DNA of 64,000 nt from Prorocentrum cordatum (GCA_963575745.1 CAUYUJ010017970.1:77501-141500), one strand, 5' to 3'; positions 50,794 to 62,844 are shown, counted from the stretch's first letter. Program-made: numbers and translations. The notes: generated from the letters alone by a model not told the origin.

Positions 50794-50815
50794 CTTGATC
50801 CGAGATGGCTACGGA
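50794..50815 (-). other. Possible degenerate DinoSL relict
   Basis: The minus strand differs from the 22-nt leader at three positions (19 of 22), keeping TCCGTAGCCAT at the 5' end and a terminal CAAG. It lies in a ~460-bp insertion (50699-51160) absent from the paralogous block at 46620-46660. No gene follows on the minus strand. Confidence 0.5.
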
Positions 50816-50839
50816 TATGAGCGTGAGAGGAAGGGGGGA

Positions 50840-51180
50840 AGCCTCCTGGGGCCGCTGGGGGTCCTCTTGGGGAAGGGGGGAAGCCTCCTGGCGCCGCATG
50901 GGGTCCTCTTGAGAGGCTTTGGGGGGCTTCTTGAAAGCATGTTGGGGCCTCTTGGGGGCTTATTGGATCCTCCCGGAGGACTCTTGGAGCCGCTTGGACG
51001 CCTCCTGGGGCCATCTTGGGGGCCTCTTGGAGCCAACTTGGAGCCTCTTTGGAACCTCTTGGGGGCCTCTTGGAGTCCTCTTGGGGCCTCTTGGGACCAT
51101 CTTGGGCGCCTCTTGCGGCCTCATGGGCGCCTCTTGGGGCCATCTTGAGCGCCTCTTGGGGCCATCTTGGGTTTTAAAGA
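50840..51180 (-). repeat. 12-bp satellite family C, inverted array 3
   Basis: GGCCTCTTGGGG units on the plus strand, joining smoothly into block Q. Confidence 0.86.
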
Positions 51181-51840
51181 TTCATGAAGAGCCCGCGGGT
51201 GGATTTTGATATTTTTCGGATGAGAAAGTCTTGCGTTTGCATATGTTTTCGGAACATCGCATCTTGAAATTATTGAAATCACATTATGTTTGGCAGGATT
51301 TCGGCACGCGCGCGCGGCGGCCGCGCGCATGTGCACTTCGTGTCATTTTTTGCAAGGGATGGTGGCCCTCGTAGGCTCGCAACCGTTGTTGCAGAAGGTC
51401 GAAGCACCTGAAAAGGTTCCTCGCAAAGGCCCTTTTAACAGAAATGTTTAAAATCTGGTGGGTTTCCTAGGAATCCGCAAGAGCGCGCGGAAGGACATTT
51501 TGACAATTTTTTCTGAGAAAACCATTGGGTTTTTGATGTTTTTATGTTAAAATCGCTACGAAACCTAAGGTTTTGGAAGGATTTCGTCTTGCGCGCACGA
51601 ATGTCCACTTTACCTTATTTTTTGCAAGGGATTCTTGCAATTTGATCAAGTAAAAACAAGAATTTTCATTTTCTATTGTTTTTTGCAAGGGAAAACGAGC
51701 GTCAACAAAAAACCGGATCCGGAGCTCATCCACTTTTCTGAAGCTTTCGCGAAAAAATGATGAAAATGTAGCTGCGGCCTAGGCGCGGCGCAGAGGTCGC
51801 GCACCAGGGGTCCCAACAATAATAATTCTTTAGAAGGAAT
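51165..51840 (-). repeat. Repeat block Q, copy 2
   Basis: Nearly identical to 46640-47335, including a 63-residue minus frame present in both copies (47037-47228 and 51542-51733); its identity reflects DNA duplication, not proven constraint. Confidence 0.9.
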
Positions 51841-51854
51841 AATGTTCAACACTG

Positions 51855-51936
51855 ATGATAATAATAATAATAACAACAACAACAACAACAACAATAACAA
51901 CAGCAACAACAACAACAACAACAACAACAGCAACAA

Positions 51937-51967
<31 letters not shown>

Positions 51968-52048
51968 AACAACAACAACGACAACGATAACGACAACGAC
52001 AACGACAACGACGACAACGACGACGACGACAACAGCAACAACAACAAC
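51855..52048 (+). repeat. AAT/CAA/CGA microsatellite
   Basis: GATAATAATAATAATAAC then CAACAA and CGACAA mixtures. Confidence 0.95.
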
Positions 52049-52049
52049 A

Positions 52050-53025
52050 CTATGTTTAAAAATGTTTGCTCTTATCTGCTCGAGTGTCCGTTAACGCGTA
52101 TTTCCCCCAACCCTCGATACCCGCCCTCTTAGCTTTCGATCGTACCCCCTTTGGGGGGTGTACCTTTCTTCCCTGCAGGCCGGGCCCCGGCAAGCGGCGG
52201 GGCGGCCGCGAACCGTCGGCCTGGCCAGCGGCAGCGCTGATCGGCGGCAACCCGACCCCAACAGGGACGGACAGGGGACCGATCACGACGACGACGACGA
52301 CGACGACGAGCGAAAGCGAGAGCGAAAGAGAGAACGACAGCAGGGCCACGAAGGGCACGAAGTAGGCCACGAAGGGCGACAGCGGGGACACGAAGGGAAT
52401 GCGTGTGGGGCCACGAAGAGCGCGATCGATCGGGAGCCAGGAAGGGTAGATAATGCGGCGCCAAAGAAGGCAACGACGGGGCCACTGAGGGTAGCAACTG
52501 GGCCACGTAGGACAGTGAGGGGGCCACAAAAGGCGACAGCGGGGCCACGAAGGGCATGCACATGGGGCCACGATGGGCGCGAACGAGCGGGGGCCACGAA
52601 GGGCATACGTATATTGGGCCGCGGAGGGCAGCGAGAGGGCCACGAAGGGCTGCAACGGGGCCACGAACGGCAGCGACAGGGCCACGAAGGGCGACAGCGG
52701 GGTCACGAAGGGCATGCGCACGGGACCACGACGGGCGCGAAAGAGCGGGGGCCACGAAGGGAATGGGCAGCGAGGGGGCCACGAAGTGCTGCAACGGGGC
52801 CACGGAGGGCAGCGAAGGGGCCACGAAGGGCTGCAACGGGGCCACGAAGGGCAGCGAGATCCCGATTCCCAAATAATCTGTGAGGGAGTCGAGTCCTAAG
52901 CGTGAGCGCGACTCTCCTGTGTGAGTGTCGGGAGCGCGGCGCTTGAGTAAATTGCCGGAAATTCCAACGCAAGGGCGCTATTCTTCAGTAAATTGCAAGC
53001 AAAGATCCAGCGAGAGCGCGAACAA
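52050..53025 (+). repeat. Megasatellite unit M3, 3' truncated
   Basis: Head, short GACGAC tract and 21-bp array (52340-52860) as in M2. The tail breaks off after GATCCAGCGAGAGCGCG directly into a CAA tract, so the closing sequence is missing. Confidence 0.88.
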
Positions 53026-53026
53026 T

Positions 53027-53097
<71 letters not shown>

Positions 53098-53112
53098 AAA
53101 CAACAACAACAA

Positions 53113-53153
<41 letters not shown>

Positions 53154-53177
53154 GCAACAGCAACAACAATAACAACA
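53026..53177 (+). repeat. CAA microsatellite
   Basis: About 50 CAA units with two AAA and two CAG variants. Confidence 0.97.
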
Positions 53178-54555
53178 ATCAGTTTAAGACTGTTCGCTCC
53201 TATCTGTTCACGTGCCAATCAGTACGTCTATCCCAAACCCTCAGTACCCGCCCTCATCGTCTGCGATCGTACCCTCTTGGGGGTATATCTTCCTTACTTG
53301 CCACGTGTATTTAGTGCAGCCCTGAAACAAGGGAAGAGAGGACGGGTGGAAGGGGGAGGGAGAAGAATGGAGCACGAGAGAAATTAGCAGGAGGGGGGCA
53401 AGGAGCAGGAAACAAGTGGTATAACCAGATGGGCAGATCGGGTGGGCAGACCCATAGCGGGCAAGTCAGGAAGGCGGGCCCAGGCGACGAGGTCGAGCAT
53501 GCGGGTTGCTGAAGCGTGGGTCCTGCATGAATCGCGAGGAAATCTCGACAACATGGGCCACGAAAAGCATAAAATCCGAGGCCACAGAGGGCAGCGACGG
53601 GGCCGCTGAGGGCAGCAACGGGGCCACGGAGGGCAGCGAGGGGGCCACAAAGGGCGACACCGGGCCACGAAGGGCATGCATATGGGGCCACGATGGGCGC
53701 GAGCGAGAGGGGGCCACGAAGGGCATTCGTATACGGGGCCACAATGGGCGACAGCGGGGCCACTGAGAGCAGCAACGGGGCCACGAAGGGCAGCGATGGG
53801 CCACGAAGGGCGACAGCGGTGCTACGAAGGGCATGCGTATGGGACCACGACGGGCGCGAACGAGCGGGGCCACGAAGGGCAGATAATGTGGGGCCACAAG
53901 GCAACGACAGGGCCACTGAGGGCAGCAACGGGGCCACGAAGGGCAGCGAGCGAAGGCGACCGCGGAACCAGCACGGGCAGCGAGGGGCATCGAAGGCGGG
54001 CGAAAAGCGAGCGGCGACTGCAGACATTAACGGGCTGGTCGGGTGGGCAGGCCCCGACGGGCGGGTCGAGCGGGCGGGTCGTTGAAGCGTGAGTCCTGCT
54101 TGAACCTCCAAGCAATATGTAACGGGAGCGCGATTCCTGAGTGTCGAGGACAGGCATCTGAAGAAGTGGTGAAGAAATATCAAGCGAAACGGTTCGGCGG
54201 TAAGTTGCGAGGAAGTCCCAAGCGAGAACGCGATTCTGCAAAAAAATGTTCGGAAATATCAGACTGGAGCCGCGATTCGGTGGTAAATTGCCAGGACGTC
54301 CCAAGCGAGAGCGCGATTCTCGAATAAGTTGTGAGGAAGTATCAGGCGGGAGCCGTTGTTGTTGTTGTCGTCGTCGTCGTCGTTGTAGTTGTTGTTGTTG
54401 TAAACCGGGGGCCAACGACACAATTTGACGCGCTCAAGACTTTCCCTGATAAAAACAGGGTGCGAGCCCCGGGAGGGGCCCTTCAATCGAAAAAATAGAA
54501 TGTGCACCGGGCGGGGGGGATCAACAATTATAATTCTTCAGAAATGAGAGTTCAA
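53178..54555 (+). repeat. Megasatellite unit M4, divergent
   Basis: Head GTTTAAGACTGTTCGCTCCT, then a ~250-bp purine-rich stretch (53320-53400) in place of the usual sequence, 21-bp array 53555-53960, tail 54085-54360, CGTCGTC/GTTGTTG run 54355-54400 and closing sequence. Confidence 0.82.
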
Positions 54556-54577
54556 GAACAACATCAACAACAACAAT

Positions 54578-55771
54578 CAGTTTAAGACTGTTCGCTCTTA
54601 TCTGCTCGAGTGTCCGTTAACACGTATTTCCCAAACCCTCGATACCCGCCCTGTCGTTTTCGATCGTACCCTTTTTGGGGGGTATACATATCTTCCCTGC
54701 CGGCCGGGTCCTGGCAAGCGGCGGGGCGGCCGCGGACCGTCGGCCTGACCAGCGGCAGCGCTGATCGGCGGCAACCCGACCCCAAGAGGGACGGACAGGG
54801 GACCGACCACGACGACGACGACAAGCGAAAGCGAGAGCGAGAGAGAGAAAGACAGCAGGGCCACGAAGGGCACGAAGTAGGCCACGAAGGGCGACAGTGG
54901 GGACACGAAGGGAATGCGTGTGGGGCCACGACGGGTGCGAACGAGCGGGGCCACGACGGGCAGATAATGTGGGGCCACAGAAGGCAACGACGGGGCCACT
55001 GAGGGCAGCAACGGGGCCACGAAGGGCAGCGAGGGGCCACAAAGGGCGACAGCGGGGCCACGAGGGGCATGCATATGGGGCCACGACGGGCGCGAACGAG
55101 CGGGTGCCACGGAGGGATATGGGGCCCCGAAGGGCAGCGAGGGGGCCACGAGGGGCTGCAACGGGGCCACGAAGGGCAGCGACAGCGAGGGGGCCACGAG
55201 GGGCTGCAGCGGGGCCACGAAGGGCAGCGAGGGGGCCACGAGGGGCTGCAACGCAGCCACGAAGAAAGCGAAAGGGCCACGAAGGGCTGCAACGGGGCCA
55301 CGAGGAGCAGCGAGATCCCGATTCCTAAATCATTTGTGAGGGAGTCCTATGCGTGAGCGCGACTCCTGGGTGCATGAGTGTCGGTAGCGCGGCGCTTGAG
55401 CACATTGCGGGAAATTCCAACGCAAGGGCGCTATTCTTTAGTAAATTGCGAGTAAGTATCCAGCGAGAGCGCGAATCCAGAGCGCCCAGAGAGCGATTCC
55501 TGCATAAATTGAAAGAAAGTCCCAAGCGAGAGCGCGATTCCTGAATAAAATGCAAGGAAATCTCGGGCGGGAGTGGGGGTCCTGGCCTCACTGTCAGGAA
55601 ATATCAGGCGTGAGCCGTTGTTGTTGTAACCCGGGGGCGAACGATACAGTTTGAGGACGAAGATCTTCCTTGATAAAAAACTGGGTGCGAGCGCCGGGAG
55701 GGGCACTTCAATTGAAAAATACAATGTGCACCGGAGGGGGGATCAACAATAATTGTTTTCAATACTGAGAG
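54578..55771 (+). repeat. Megasatellite unit M5
   Basis: Complete unit: head, GGGGGGTATACATATCTTCC, 21-bp array 54855-55320, tail 55325-55620 and closing GGGGGGATCAACAATAAT. It is followed by CAA/CCACAA repeats to 55915. Confidence 0.9.
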
Positions 55772-55774
55772 CGC

Positions 55775-55806
<32 letters not shown>

Positions 55807-55920
55807 CCACAACCACAAGCACAAGCACAACCACAACCACAACCACAACCACAACAACAACAACGACGACAACAACAACCACAACATCAACAACAACACC
55901 AACAGCATCTACAACACAAA
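55772..55920 (+). repeat. CAA/CCACAA microsatellite
   Basis: CAACAA then ACAACCACAACC-type repeats; the right boundary of the megasatellite region. Confidence 0.95.
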
Positions 55921-55929
55921 AACGGTCGA

Positions 55930-56240
55930 AGCGTTTCCCGTCATCCGCCACCGTGCCCCCTGCCCTGGCACGCTAAGGCGTGGAAGAATACCATGGACTG
56001 TCTGGTAGGGTTTTTGAAATTCTAATAGGAGGCCCCTCCTCCCTCTCTCCACCAGCAGACAGCTGCACGCCCCCGAGGCCATGATCCTTCGTAAATCACC
56101 CTGCGACGTATCCAACCCATCTGCACTAAGTGACAAGAAGGGCAGGTCCAGAATAGTATGGCCGATGACAACGCAAGATCTATCATTGGTTGCGCAAGCT
56201 ATCTGGGCAACGCGCTTGTCCGTTGTACGACTCACAGGAC
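55930..56240 (-). CDS. Possible exon, unidentified
   Basis: The minus strand reads TTDKRVAQIACATNDRSCVV, then LDLPFLSLSADGLDTSQGDL, then LVERGRRGLLLEFQKPYQTV with ordinary composition and a stop near 55912. A GTG near 56235 follows an in-frame TGA, so the 5' end should be a splice junction, which I cannot place. The plus strand of this region also has a 155-residue frame from 56158. No family recognised. Confidence 0.35.
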
Positions 56241-56704
56241 AGCATCAAAAAGACGAGAACTGAGGCCCCAGGTTCGAAGAGAAAACGTGCGGTTGGAACT
56301 AAGGGCAGGAAAAGGGCGGAAGAGGGGACGACAAGTTAACGCAACAGCAGCAATGAGACGGTGGAAGGAGGAAAAGGACGACAACGAAAGTTTTATTTTT
56401 TTATTAGGCAGCTTAGAGGACCGTTTCACGATGTTGGTTTCGCCAGTGAACCGAAAAAGCTCGACACTCAGCACTATTCGCAATCGCCTCGCTGTCACGC
56501 TCCAGAGCGTGTTCCCAGATACGGGTAAAAAAAGCCCGCCCCCCGACGGACTGAGAACGGGGCTTCCACGGTCGCCCCCTCAATCAGGGCGCCGCCTGAA
56601 ACCGAAACTCGTGAGAGAGCTCTGACTTCCCCCCCCCACCTCCCCGCCGCCCCTCCTCGGACTCCTGGCGGGAGCACGGGCGCAGGCGGCAGTCCTCGAG
56701 CGGC
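56241..56704. other. Spacer, no gene recognised
   Basis: Mixed-composition DNA between two minus-strand exon candidates. A C-rich run at 56629-56640 is the only notable feature. Confidence 0.35.
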
Positions 56705-56865
56705 TCATGACGAGCCGATCATGTCCACATACGCTCCGAGCTCCTCCTCTAGGTATCCCGCTGGAGCCTGGCCGACGGTCGTCGTCGCTCCGATCTGCTC
56801 CATGCACTGGCGCAGCAGCTTGCGGACCTCGGCCACGGGTGTGGCCAGTACGATCTTGATCTTGC
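56705..56865 (-). CDS. Terminal exon, unidentified
   Basis: After a pyrimidine-rich tract and a GACGAAG acceptor (exon from 56865) the minus strand reads KIKIVLATPVAEVRKLLRQC, then MEQIGATTTVGQAPAGYLEE and LGAYVDMIGSS with a TGA at 56705-56707. Composition and codon use are clearly gene-like; the segment looks like a helical C-terminus. Upstream exons were not found within the next ~300 bases, which lead into the inverted ~101-bp satellite. No family recognised. Confidence 0.55.
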
Positions 56866-57189
56866 CTTCGTCGTAGCACGACAACGAAAGAGTCAGGATA
56901 AGGAAGGAGGGTGGCGATCATTTTCCAGTGACACGCTGGACAAACAGCGCGGCCCTTGCCATATCGCTCCGGCGCTTCAAAGAATCAGCTGTTCAAAAGT
57001 CGCGCAAGAAGCGAGCGAGGCCAAGCTCGCCCACCAAGTTTTCCTTTCCTGCGTGTACCGTGCAGTACGTGAGCTAAGCGCCTGCAGGGGCGGCACCAGT
57101 TCTCTGGGCGGCCCGCGGGAAAGGACACCAAGGCTAATATGAGTCCGCGTATGACGTAACTATGCTTGACCCCCCAGCACAACTCGACA

Positions 57190-58185
57190 GTGGCGACAAG
57201 TTCGCAGATCGCAGCTCCCAGGGATGGCGAGGTCTAATCAGAATCTGCATGAGGCGTCACTCCGCTGGACCACCCAGCAGCCCTCAAAAGTGGCAACAAG
57301 TTCGCAGATCGCAGCCCCCCAGGGATGGCGAGGTCGAATCTGAATCTGCGTGGGGCGTCACTCCGCTAACCCCCCAGCAGCCCTTCAAAGTGGCGACAGT
57401 TTCGCAAATCGCAGCCTCCAGGGATGGCGAGGCCTGATTTGAATCTGCATGAGATGCCACTCCGCTGGACCCCCCAGGAGCCCTCAACAGTGGCGACAGG
57501 TTCGCAGGTCGCAGCCCCCCAAGGGATGGCGAGGTCGAATCTGAATCTGCGTGAGGCGTCACTCCGCTGGACCCACCAGCAGCCCTCACAAGTGGCGACG
57601 GTTTCGCAGATCGCAGCCCCCAGGAATGGCGATATCGAATCCGAATCTGTATGGGGCGTCACTCCGCTGACCCCCCAGCAGCCCTCAAAAGTGGCGACAG
57701 GTTCGCAGATCGCAGCCTCTAGGGATGGCGAGTTCCAATCTGAATCTGCGTGAGGCGCCACTCCGCTGGACCCACCAGCAGCCCTCACAAGTGGCGACGG
57801 TTTCGCAGATCGCAGCCCCCCAGGGATGGCGAGGCCTAATTTGAGCCTGCGTGGGGCGTCACTCCGCTGGACCACCCAGCAGCCCTTCAAAGTGGCGACA
57901 GGTTCGCAGATCGCAGCCTCCAGGGATGGCGAGGTCGAATCTGAATCTGCGTGGGGCGTCACTCCGCTGGACACCTGCAGCCCTCAAAGGCTGCTTCGCA
58001 GATCTTGAGCATGGACCGACAGTCCCGGCATTCCTATAGTCAAACCACGAAAAGTTCTTAGAACCCAAAACTGTTCTAAGAACAAAAACAAGGTTCTTAG
58101 AACGTAAACCCGATGTGTTAAAACAAGATAGTCCCAGCCCTCAAAAAAGGCTGCTTCGCAGATCGCAGCCCCAGAGGGATGGCGA
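57190..58185 (-). repeat. ~101-bp satellite, family B, minus orientation
   Basis: About nine copies of TCGCAGATCGCAGCCCCC, AGGGATGGCGAGGTCGAATC and GTCACTCCGCTGGACC units, the reverse complement of 6080-6775. Interrupted at 58010-58135 by a segment with three GTTCTTAGAAC-type palindromes, then one more partial copy. Confidence 0.93.
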
Positions 58186-58189
58186 GGAG

Positions 58190-58730
58190 GCAGGGTCAGG
58201 CAGGCAGGCAGGAAGGATCGACTTAGAAGGCAGGGGCGAAGAGGAGAAGAAGACGAGAGGAGGTAAAGGTGACTCCGAGTCTATTCACAAGCGAGGGGAG
58301 GGGGGTACCGCACCGACGGGGGTCAGCCTCGCCTCGCCGTCGCGCCGCGACGGGGGTCGGAGCGCCTCTGGCGCGCAGCGGCTGCCCGCGACGGGGGTCG
58401 ACGTGGGGCTGTCGGCGGGGGTGGCGCCCCCCGCGACGCATATTGCGAAGCTCGGAGTATCTGCGAACTCTCCTCTCGGCGGGGCCTCTCGGCAGGCCCC
58501 CCTTCGGCTGCCCCCCTCGGCGAGGCCCCCCTCGGCGAGGCCCTTCACGGCAGGGCCTGGGAGCCCCTCGGAGGGCCTCCTGTGGCCTCGGGGGGGCGGC
58601 GAGGCAGGGAGGCGGCAAGGAGGACGGAGACCACAGTGCTTTCCTCCCAACGAGAACCCAACGCAGGAGGGTTGGAAAAAGGAATGGAGACGCGCTCCCG
58701 AGGCCACCCCTCGACTAAAAAAACAATGGA
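58190..58730. other. GC-rich spacer, no gene
   Basis: GGCGAGGCCCCCCTC tandem at 58475-58560 and CAGGCAGGCAGG at 58197-58211. The long plus and minus frames here have Arg/Pro/Gly-rich low-complexity composition. Confidence 0.5.
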
Positions 58731-59330
58731 GACGCGCCTTCAGCTTCCAAGACGGCCTACGCAGGCAACCAAGGCCAGCAAGATGGCCAGAGATGCCTCG
58801 AAGACGGCCCAGATGGTCCCAAGGCGGCCGAATCTGACTCCAAGAAGGCCTAGGTTGCACCCAAGAAGGCCCAAAACGGGCACCAGAGGACCCCCAACGT
58901 GGCTCGGAGAAACCAAAGATAATGATTCACTTTGGATGTTCAAACGATTTCCGCAGTCTCGCGGTTTCGGACTGCCGTCTGCCAAAGACGGCCCAAGAAG
59001 CCTCTACGATGGGCCCAAGACGGCCAATGAGGTCGTCAAGAGGGTCCGAATGCGGCCACAAAACATAATGGCCCAAGAAGCATCATCCAATACGGCCCCA
59101 AGACGGCCCAAGAGGGCTCCCCTTGGGACCCGAGACTGTCTTAGAAGGCCCTTCGACGGCCCAAGACGCCGCCAAGACACCCTCACGATGGCCCCCAGAC
59201 ACACGTCATACGGCCAAGAGGGCCCCAAGACGGCCCGAAAGAGCCTCACGAAGGCGTAAGGTGGACCCAATAGGGCCCCAAGGGACCCCCAGCCCCAAGA
59301 CGTCCCAAACGAGTTCCATGATAGACCCCC
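58730..59330 (+). repeat. 12-bp satellite family C, array 5
   Basis: CCAAGACGGCC / CCAAGAAGGCC units, partly decayed. Confidence 0.85.
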
Positions 59331-59387
59331 AAAGAAGGAAACCGAAAACTGTCACACGGGACGGCCTTCCTCTTCATCATCCACCCT

Positions 59388-59419
59388 CCTCCTCCTCCTC
59401 CTCCTCCTCCTCCTCCTCC

Positions 59420-59499
<80 letters not shown>

Positions 59500-59500
59500 G

Positions 59501-59560
<60 letters not shown>

Positions 59561-59561
59561 G

Positions 59562-59617
<56 letters not shown>

Positions 59618-60715
59618 CCATCATCATCATCATCCTCATCCTCATCCTCATCCTCCTCCTCCTCTTCATCCTCCTCCTCACCCTCCTCATCCTCCTCAAC
59701 CTCCTCATCCTCCTCCTCCTCCTCCTCACCCTCCTCATAGCATCATCAGCAGCATCATCAGTAGCAGCATCAGCATCATCAGCATCAGCATCATCATCAC
59801 CATCATCATCATAATCGTCGTCATCATCATCAGGAGCATCAAAACCATCATCAGCATCAACAGCATCCTCATCATCCTCAGCAGCAGCAGCAGCGTCATG
59901 ATCAGCATCATCATCATCAACAACATCATCAGCAACAACAACAGCATGGTCATCATGGTCAGAATCATCATCAGCAGCAGCATCAGCATCAGCATCATCA
60001 CCACCACCACCATCAGCAGCATCGACATCAGTATCCTCATCATCAGCATCATCAAAATCGACTTTATCAGCAGCAGCAGCAGCATCATCGTTATTAGCAT
60101 CATCATCATCATCATCAGCAGCAGCATCATCATCAGCATCATCATGAGCAGCATCGTCATCAGCAGCATCGTCAGCATATTCATCATCAGCATCATTGGA
60201 TATTTGGATCGTCATCTGTTCACCGTCATGTCATCAGCATCATCATCACCATTATCACCATCATCATTGGCAGCATCATCATCGGCATAGTCCTCGTCCT
60301 CATCATCGTCATCATCATCAGCATAATCATCGCCATAACCATCCCCATCAACATCACCATCATCATCACCATCATCATCACCATCATCATCACCATCATC
60401 AGCAGCATCAGCATCACAATAATCAGCATCATCATCATCAGCAGCAGCAGTAACATCATCAGCATCGGCATCGCCATCATCAAAATCAGCATGGTCATCA
60501 GTATCGTCAGTATCATCCGCATCCTCAGCAGCAGCAGCGCCATGATCAGCATCATCATCAGCATCATCACCAACATCATCAGCATCAATATCAGCATCAT
60601 CACCATCATCATCGTCCTCGTCGTCATGTCATCAACATCATCATCAGCAGCAACATCATCGTCATCCCCGTCATCCTCATGATCCTCATCATCCTCATCA
60701 CTGCTCTCAAGCCTG
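59388..60715 (+). repeat. CTC then CAT microsatellite, 1.3 kb
   Basis: CTC to 59420, near-pure CAT to about 59630, then CAT with CAG, CCA and CTC interruptions to 60715. Reverse-strand Met/Asp homopolymer frames (287 residues and others) are not genes. Confidence 0.97.
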
Positions 60716-60719
60716 GAGA

Positions 60720-60990
60720 CATAAGGTATCAGAGATGACGGCCTCCCGTGCCCCCTCAAACAGCCACCACCCAGAATACTGGGCTGGCACGGTGACGGGA
60801 CTTGCCGCAGGCAGCCGGATCAACCGCCCTCTGTCGATTCATCGCAGGGGTGCCTGGCGTGCTAGACCCTTTCGGTTTGGGTTCTTTTTCCAAAAGAACT
60901 CCCCCTGGGCCTCCGGCGCGTCCCGCCGGCCACCCGAAAAGATGCCGAAAACTTGCCACGACCCGGTTCCGAAGGGTTTTTCCTAGTCCA
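60720..60990. other. Spacer, no gene recognised
   Basis: Short unique segment between CAT repeats and the 12-bp array. Confidence 0.45.
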
Positions 60991-60999
60991 TACGGCTCC

Positions 61000-62280
61000 A
61001 AGACGGCCCACGATGGCCTCCAAGATGCATCCCAAACGGCCAAGATGGCCTCCAAAACGGCTAAGATGGCCCCAAAATGCCTCCAAGACGGCCCAAGATG
61101 TACCCAAAATGGCGTAAGATAGCCTCAAGATGGCCCAAGACGGCCCAAGAGGCCTCAATACGGCCCAAGAGGCCTCCAAGAGGTGCTCCAGGAAGGCCCG
61201 CAAAGGCCAAAATCATGAATAGTCCTTAGGTTTTTGAAGGATTTTGGCATTTGCCTCTTCTCGGCATTCCGACGGCTCAAGACGGCCCAAGAGGCCGCCA
61301 AAGATCACCCCAAGATCGCCCACGAGGCCTCCAAGAGGGCCCCATGACGGCCCAAGAGGCCTCCAAGAGAGAGGGCCCCAAGACGGCCCAAGAGACCTCC
61401 AAGACGTTCAAGATGGCCTCCAAAACGGCCCTGAAGCGCCCCAAGAAGACCCCAAGTCGGTTCAGAGAGGCCCCCAAGACGGCTCCCGACGGCCGCAGAC
61501 GTGCCAGGAACCTACCAAGATGGCCGAAGATGGCCCCAAGATGGCCCAAGACGGCCCAAGAGGCCTCCAAGAGGGCCTCCAGGAAAGCCAGAAAAGGCCA
61601 AAAACACATTTTTTACTTAGGCTTTTGAAGGATTTTGACATTTGCTTCTTTTCGGCCTTCCGACTGACCGAGACGGCCCAAGAGCCGCCAAAGATCGCCC
61701 AAGATCGCGCAAGAGGGCTCCAAGATGGCCCCAGAACGGCCCAAGAGGCCCCCAAGACGGCCCCAAGACGGCCCCAAGACGGCCCAGGAGGCCTTTAAGA
61801 CGCCCAAGATGGCCTCCAAGACGGCCCTGGAGCACCCCAAGAGGGCCCCAAGCCGGCCCAGAGAGGCCCCCCGAACGGCTTCTGACGGCGTCAGACGGGC
61901 CAGGAGCCCACCAAGACGGCCGAAGATGGCCCAAAGATGGCCCAAGACGTCCCAAGAGGCCTCCAAGAGGGCCTCCAGGAAGGCCCGAAAAAGCCAAAAT
62001 CATTGATTTCCCATGAGTTTTTGAAGGATTGTGGCATTTGCTTCTTGTCGGCCTTCCGACGACCCGAGACGGCCCAAGAGCCCCCAAAGATCGCCCAAGA
62101 GGCCCAAGACGGCCCCAAGAGGCCCCCAAGACGGCCCAAGAGGCCTCCAAGACGCTCAAGATGGCCTCCAAGACGGCCCAAGTCCTCCAAGACGTCCTCC
62201 AAGAAGTCCCGAAAGTGTCAAAATGGCCTCCAGACGGCCAAGAGAACCTTCAAGATGCCCACGTGTTCACGGAAGGCTTT
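61000..62280 (+). repeat. 12-bp satellite family C, array 6, with ~410-bp higher order
   Basis: CCAAGACGGCCC / CCAAGAGGCCTC units. The AT-rich punctuations AGGTTTTTGAAGGATTTTGG (near 61225), GGCTTTTGAAGGATTTTGAC (near 61620) and GAGTTTTTGAAGGATTGTGG (near 62016) recur every ~400 bases, each followed by CATTTGCTTCTTTTCGGCCT-like sequence. Confidence 0.9.
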
Positions 62281-62424
62281 CCAAACCGATTCGGGGAACA
62301 CATGATCCGATAGCTTAACAGATCTGGCCTCAACGTTCGGCCACATAGGCGCTTCCAAAAAGGCAGGGGGCGGCGGTGATTCGCCGTAAGCGTCTTCGGT
62401 AAGCGGATGATGCCAGATTAGGCC

Positions 62425-62490
62425 AGTTTTCGACCACGGATACACCAGTGCCGATGCTGAAGGTAACCTCCCAGGAGTTGCATCCTGAGG
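62425..62490 (+). repeat. Dispersed repeat family R, 5' part
   Basis: TTTTCGACCACGGATACACC, AGTGCCGATGCTGAAGG and CCTCCCAGGAGTTGCATCC match 12221 and 36763. Confidence 0.72.
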
Positions 62491-62514
62491 AACTCCTCCC
62501 CTCGCGACGCTCAT

Positions 62515-62660
62515 GTCTTCGGAGGTTTTCTGAATTTCTGGTTGACTCTTGGAGGTGTTCTCGCCTCGAGATGCTTTCCAGCAACTGTGCCTCGCCGGGA
62601 GCGTTCTGGGGGTACCCAACTCGTTGCGAACTGCCGCTGGAGACCCGATTTGTGGCCCGA
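62515..62660 (-). repeat. Dispersed repeat family R, inverted 3' part
   Basis: The minus strand reads CCAGCGGCAGTTCGCAACG, CCCAGAACGCTCCCGGCGAG and GCACAGTTGCTGGAAAGC, matching 37065-37135. Confidence 0.75.
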
Positions 62661-62844
62661 GAGCCGACTTTCCTCTCGTCGAAAAGCATCATGACGGAAG
62701 ATGTTTGACTATTTACTGCCTTCGGTAGCCCGTGCCAGGCTCCGCGACCGTCGGGAAACGACACCCCAGATGAGAAAGCGGCTCTTGAGAAGGTGTCAGA
62801 ACTTCCAGAGGTCCACATTGATTGAAAAAATGACTGCGTCGAGG

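Noticed and set aside
59388-60215. Met- or Asp-homopolymer frames on the minus strand
   Set aside because: Direct reading of CAT repeats.
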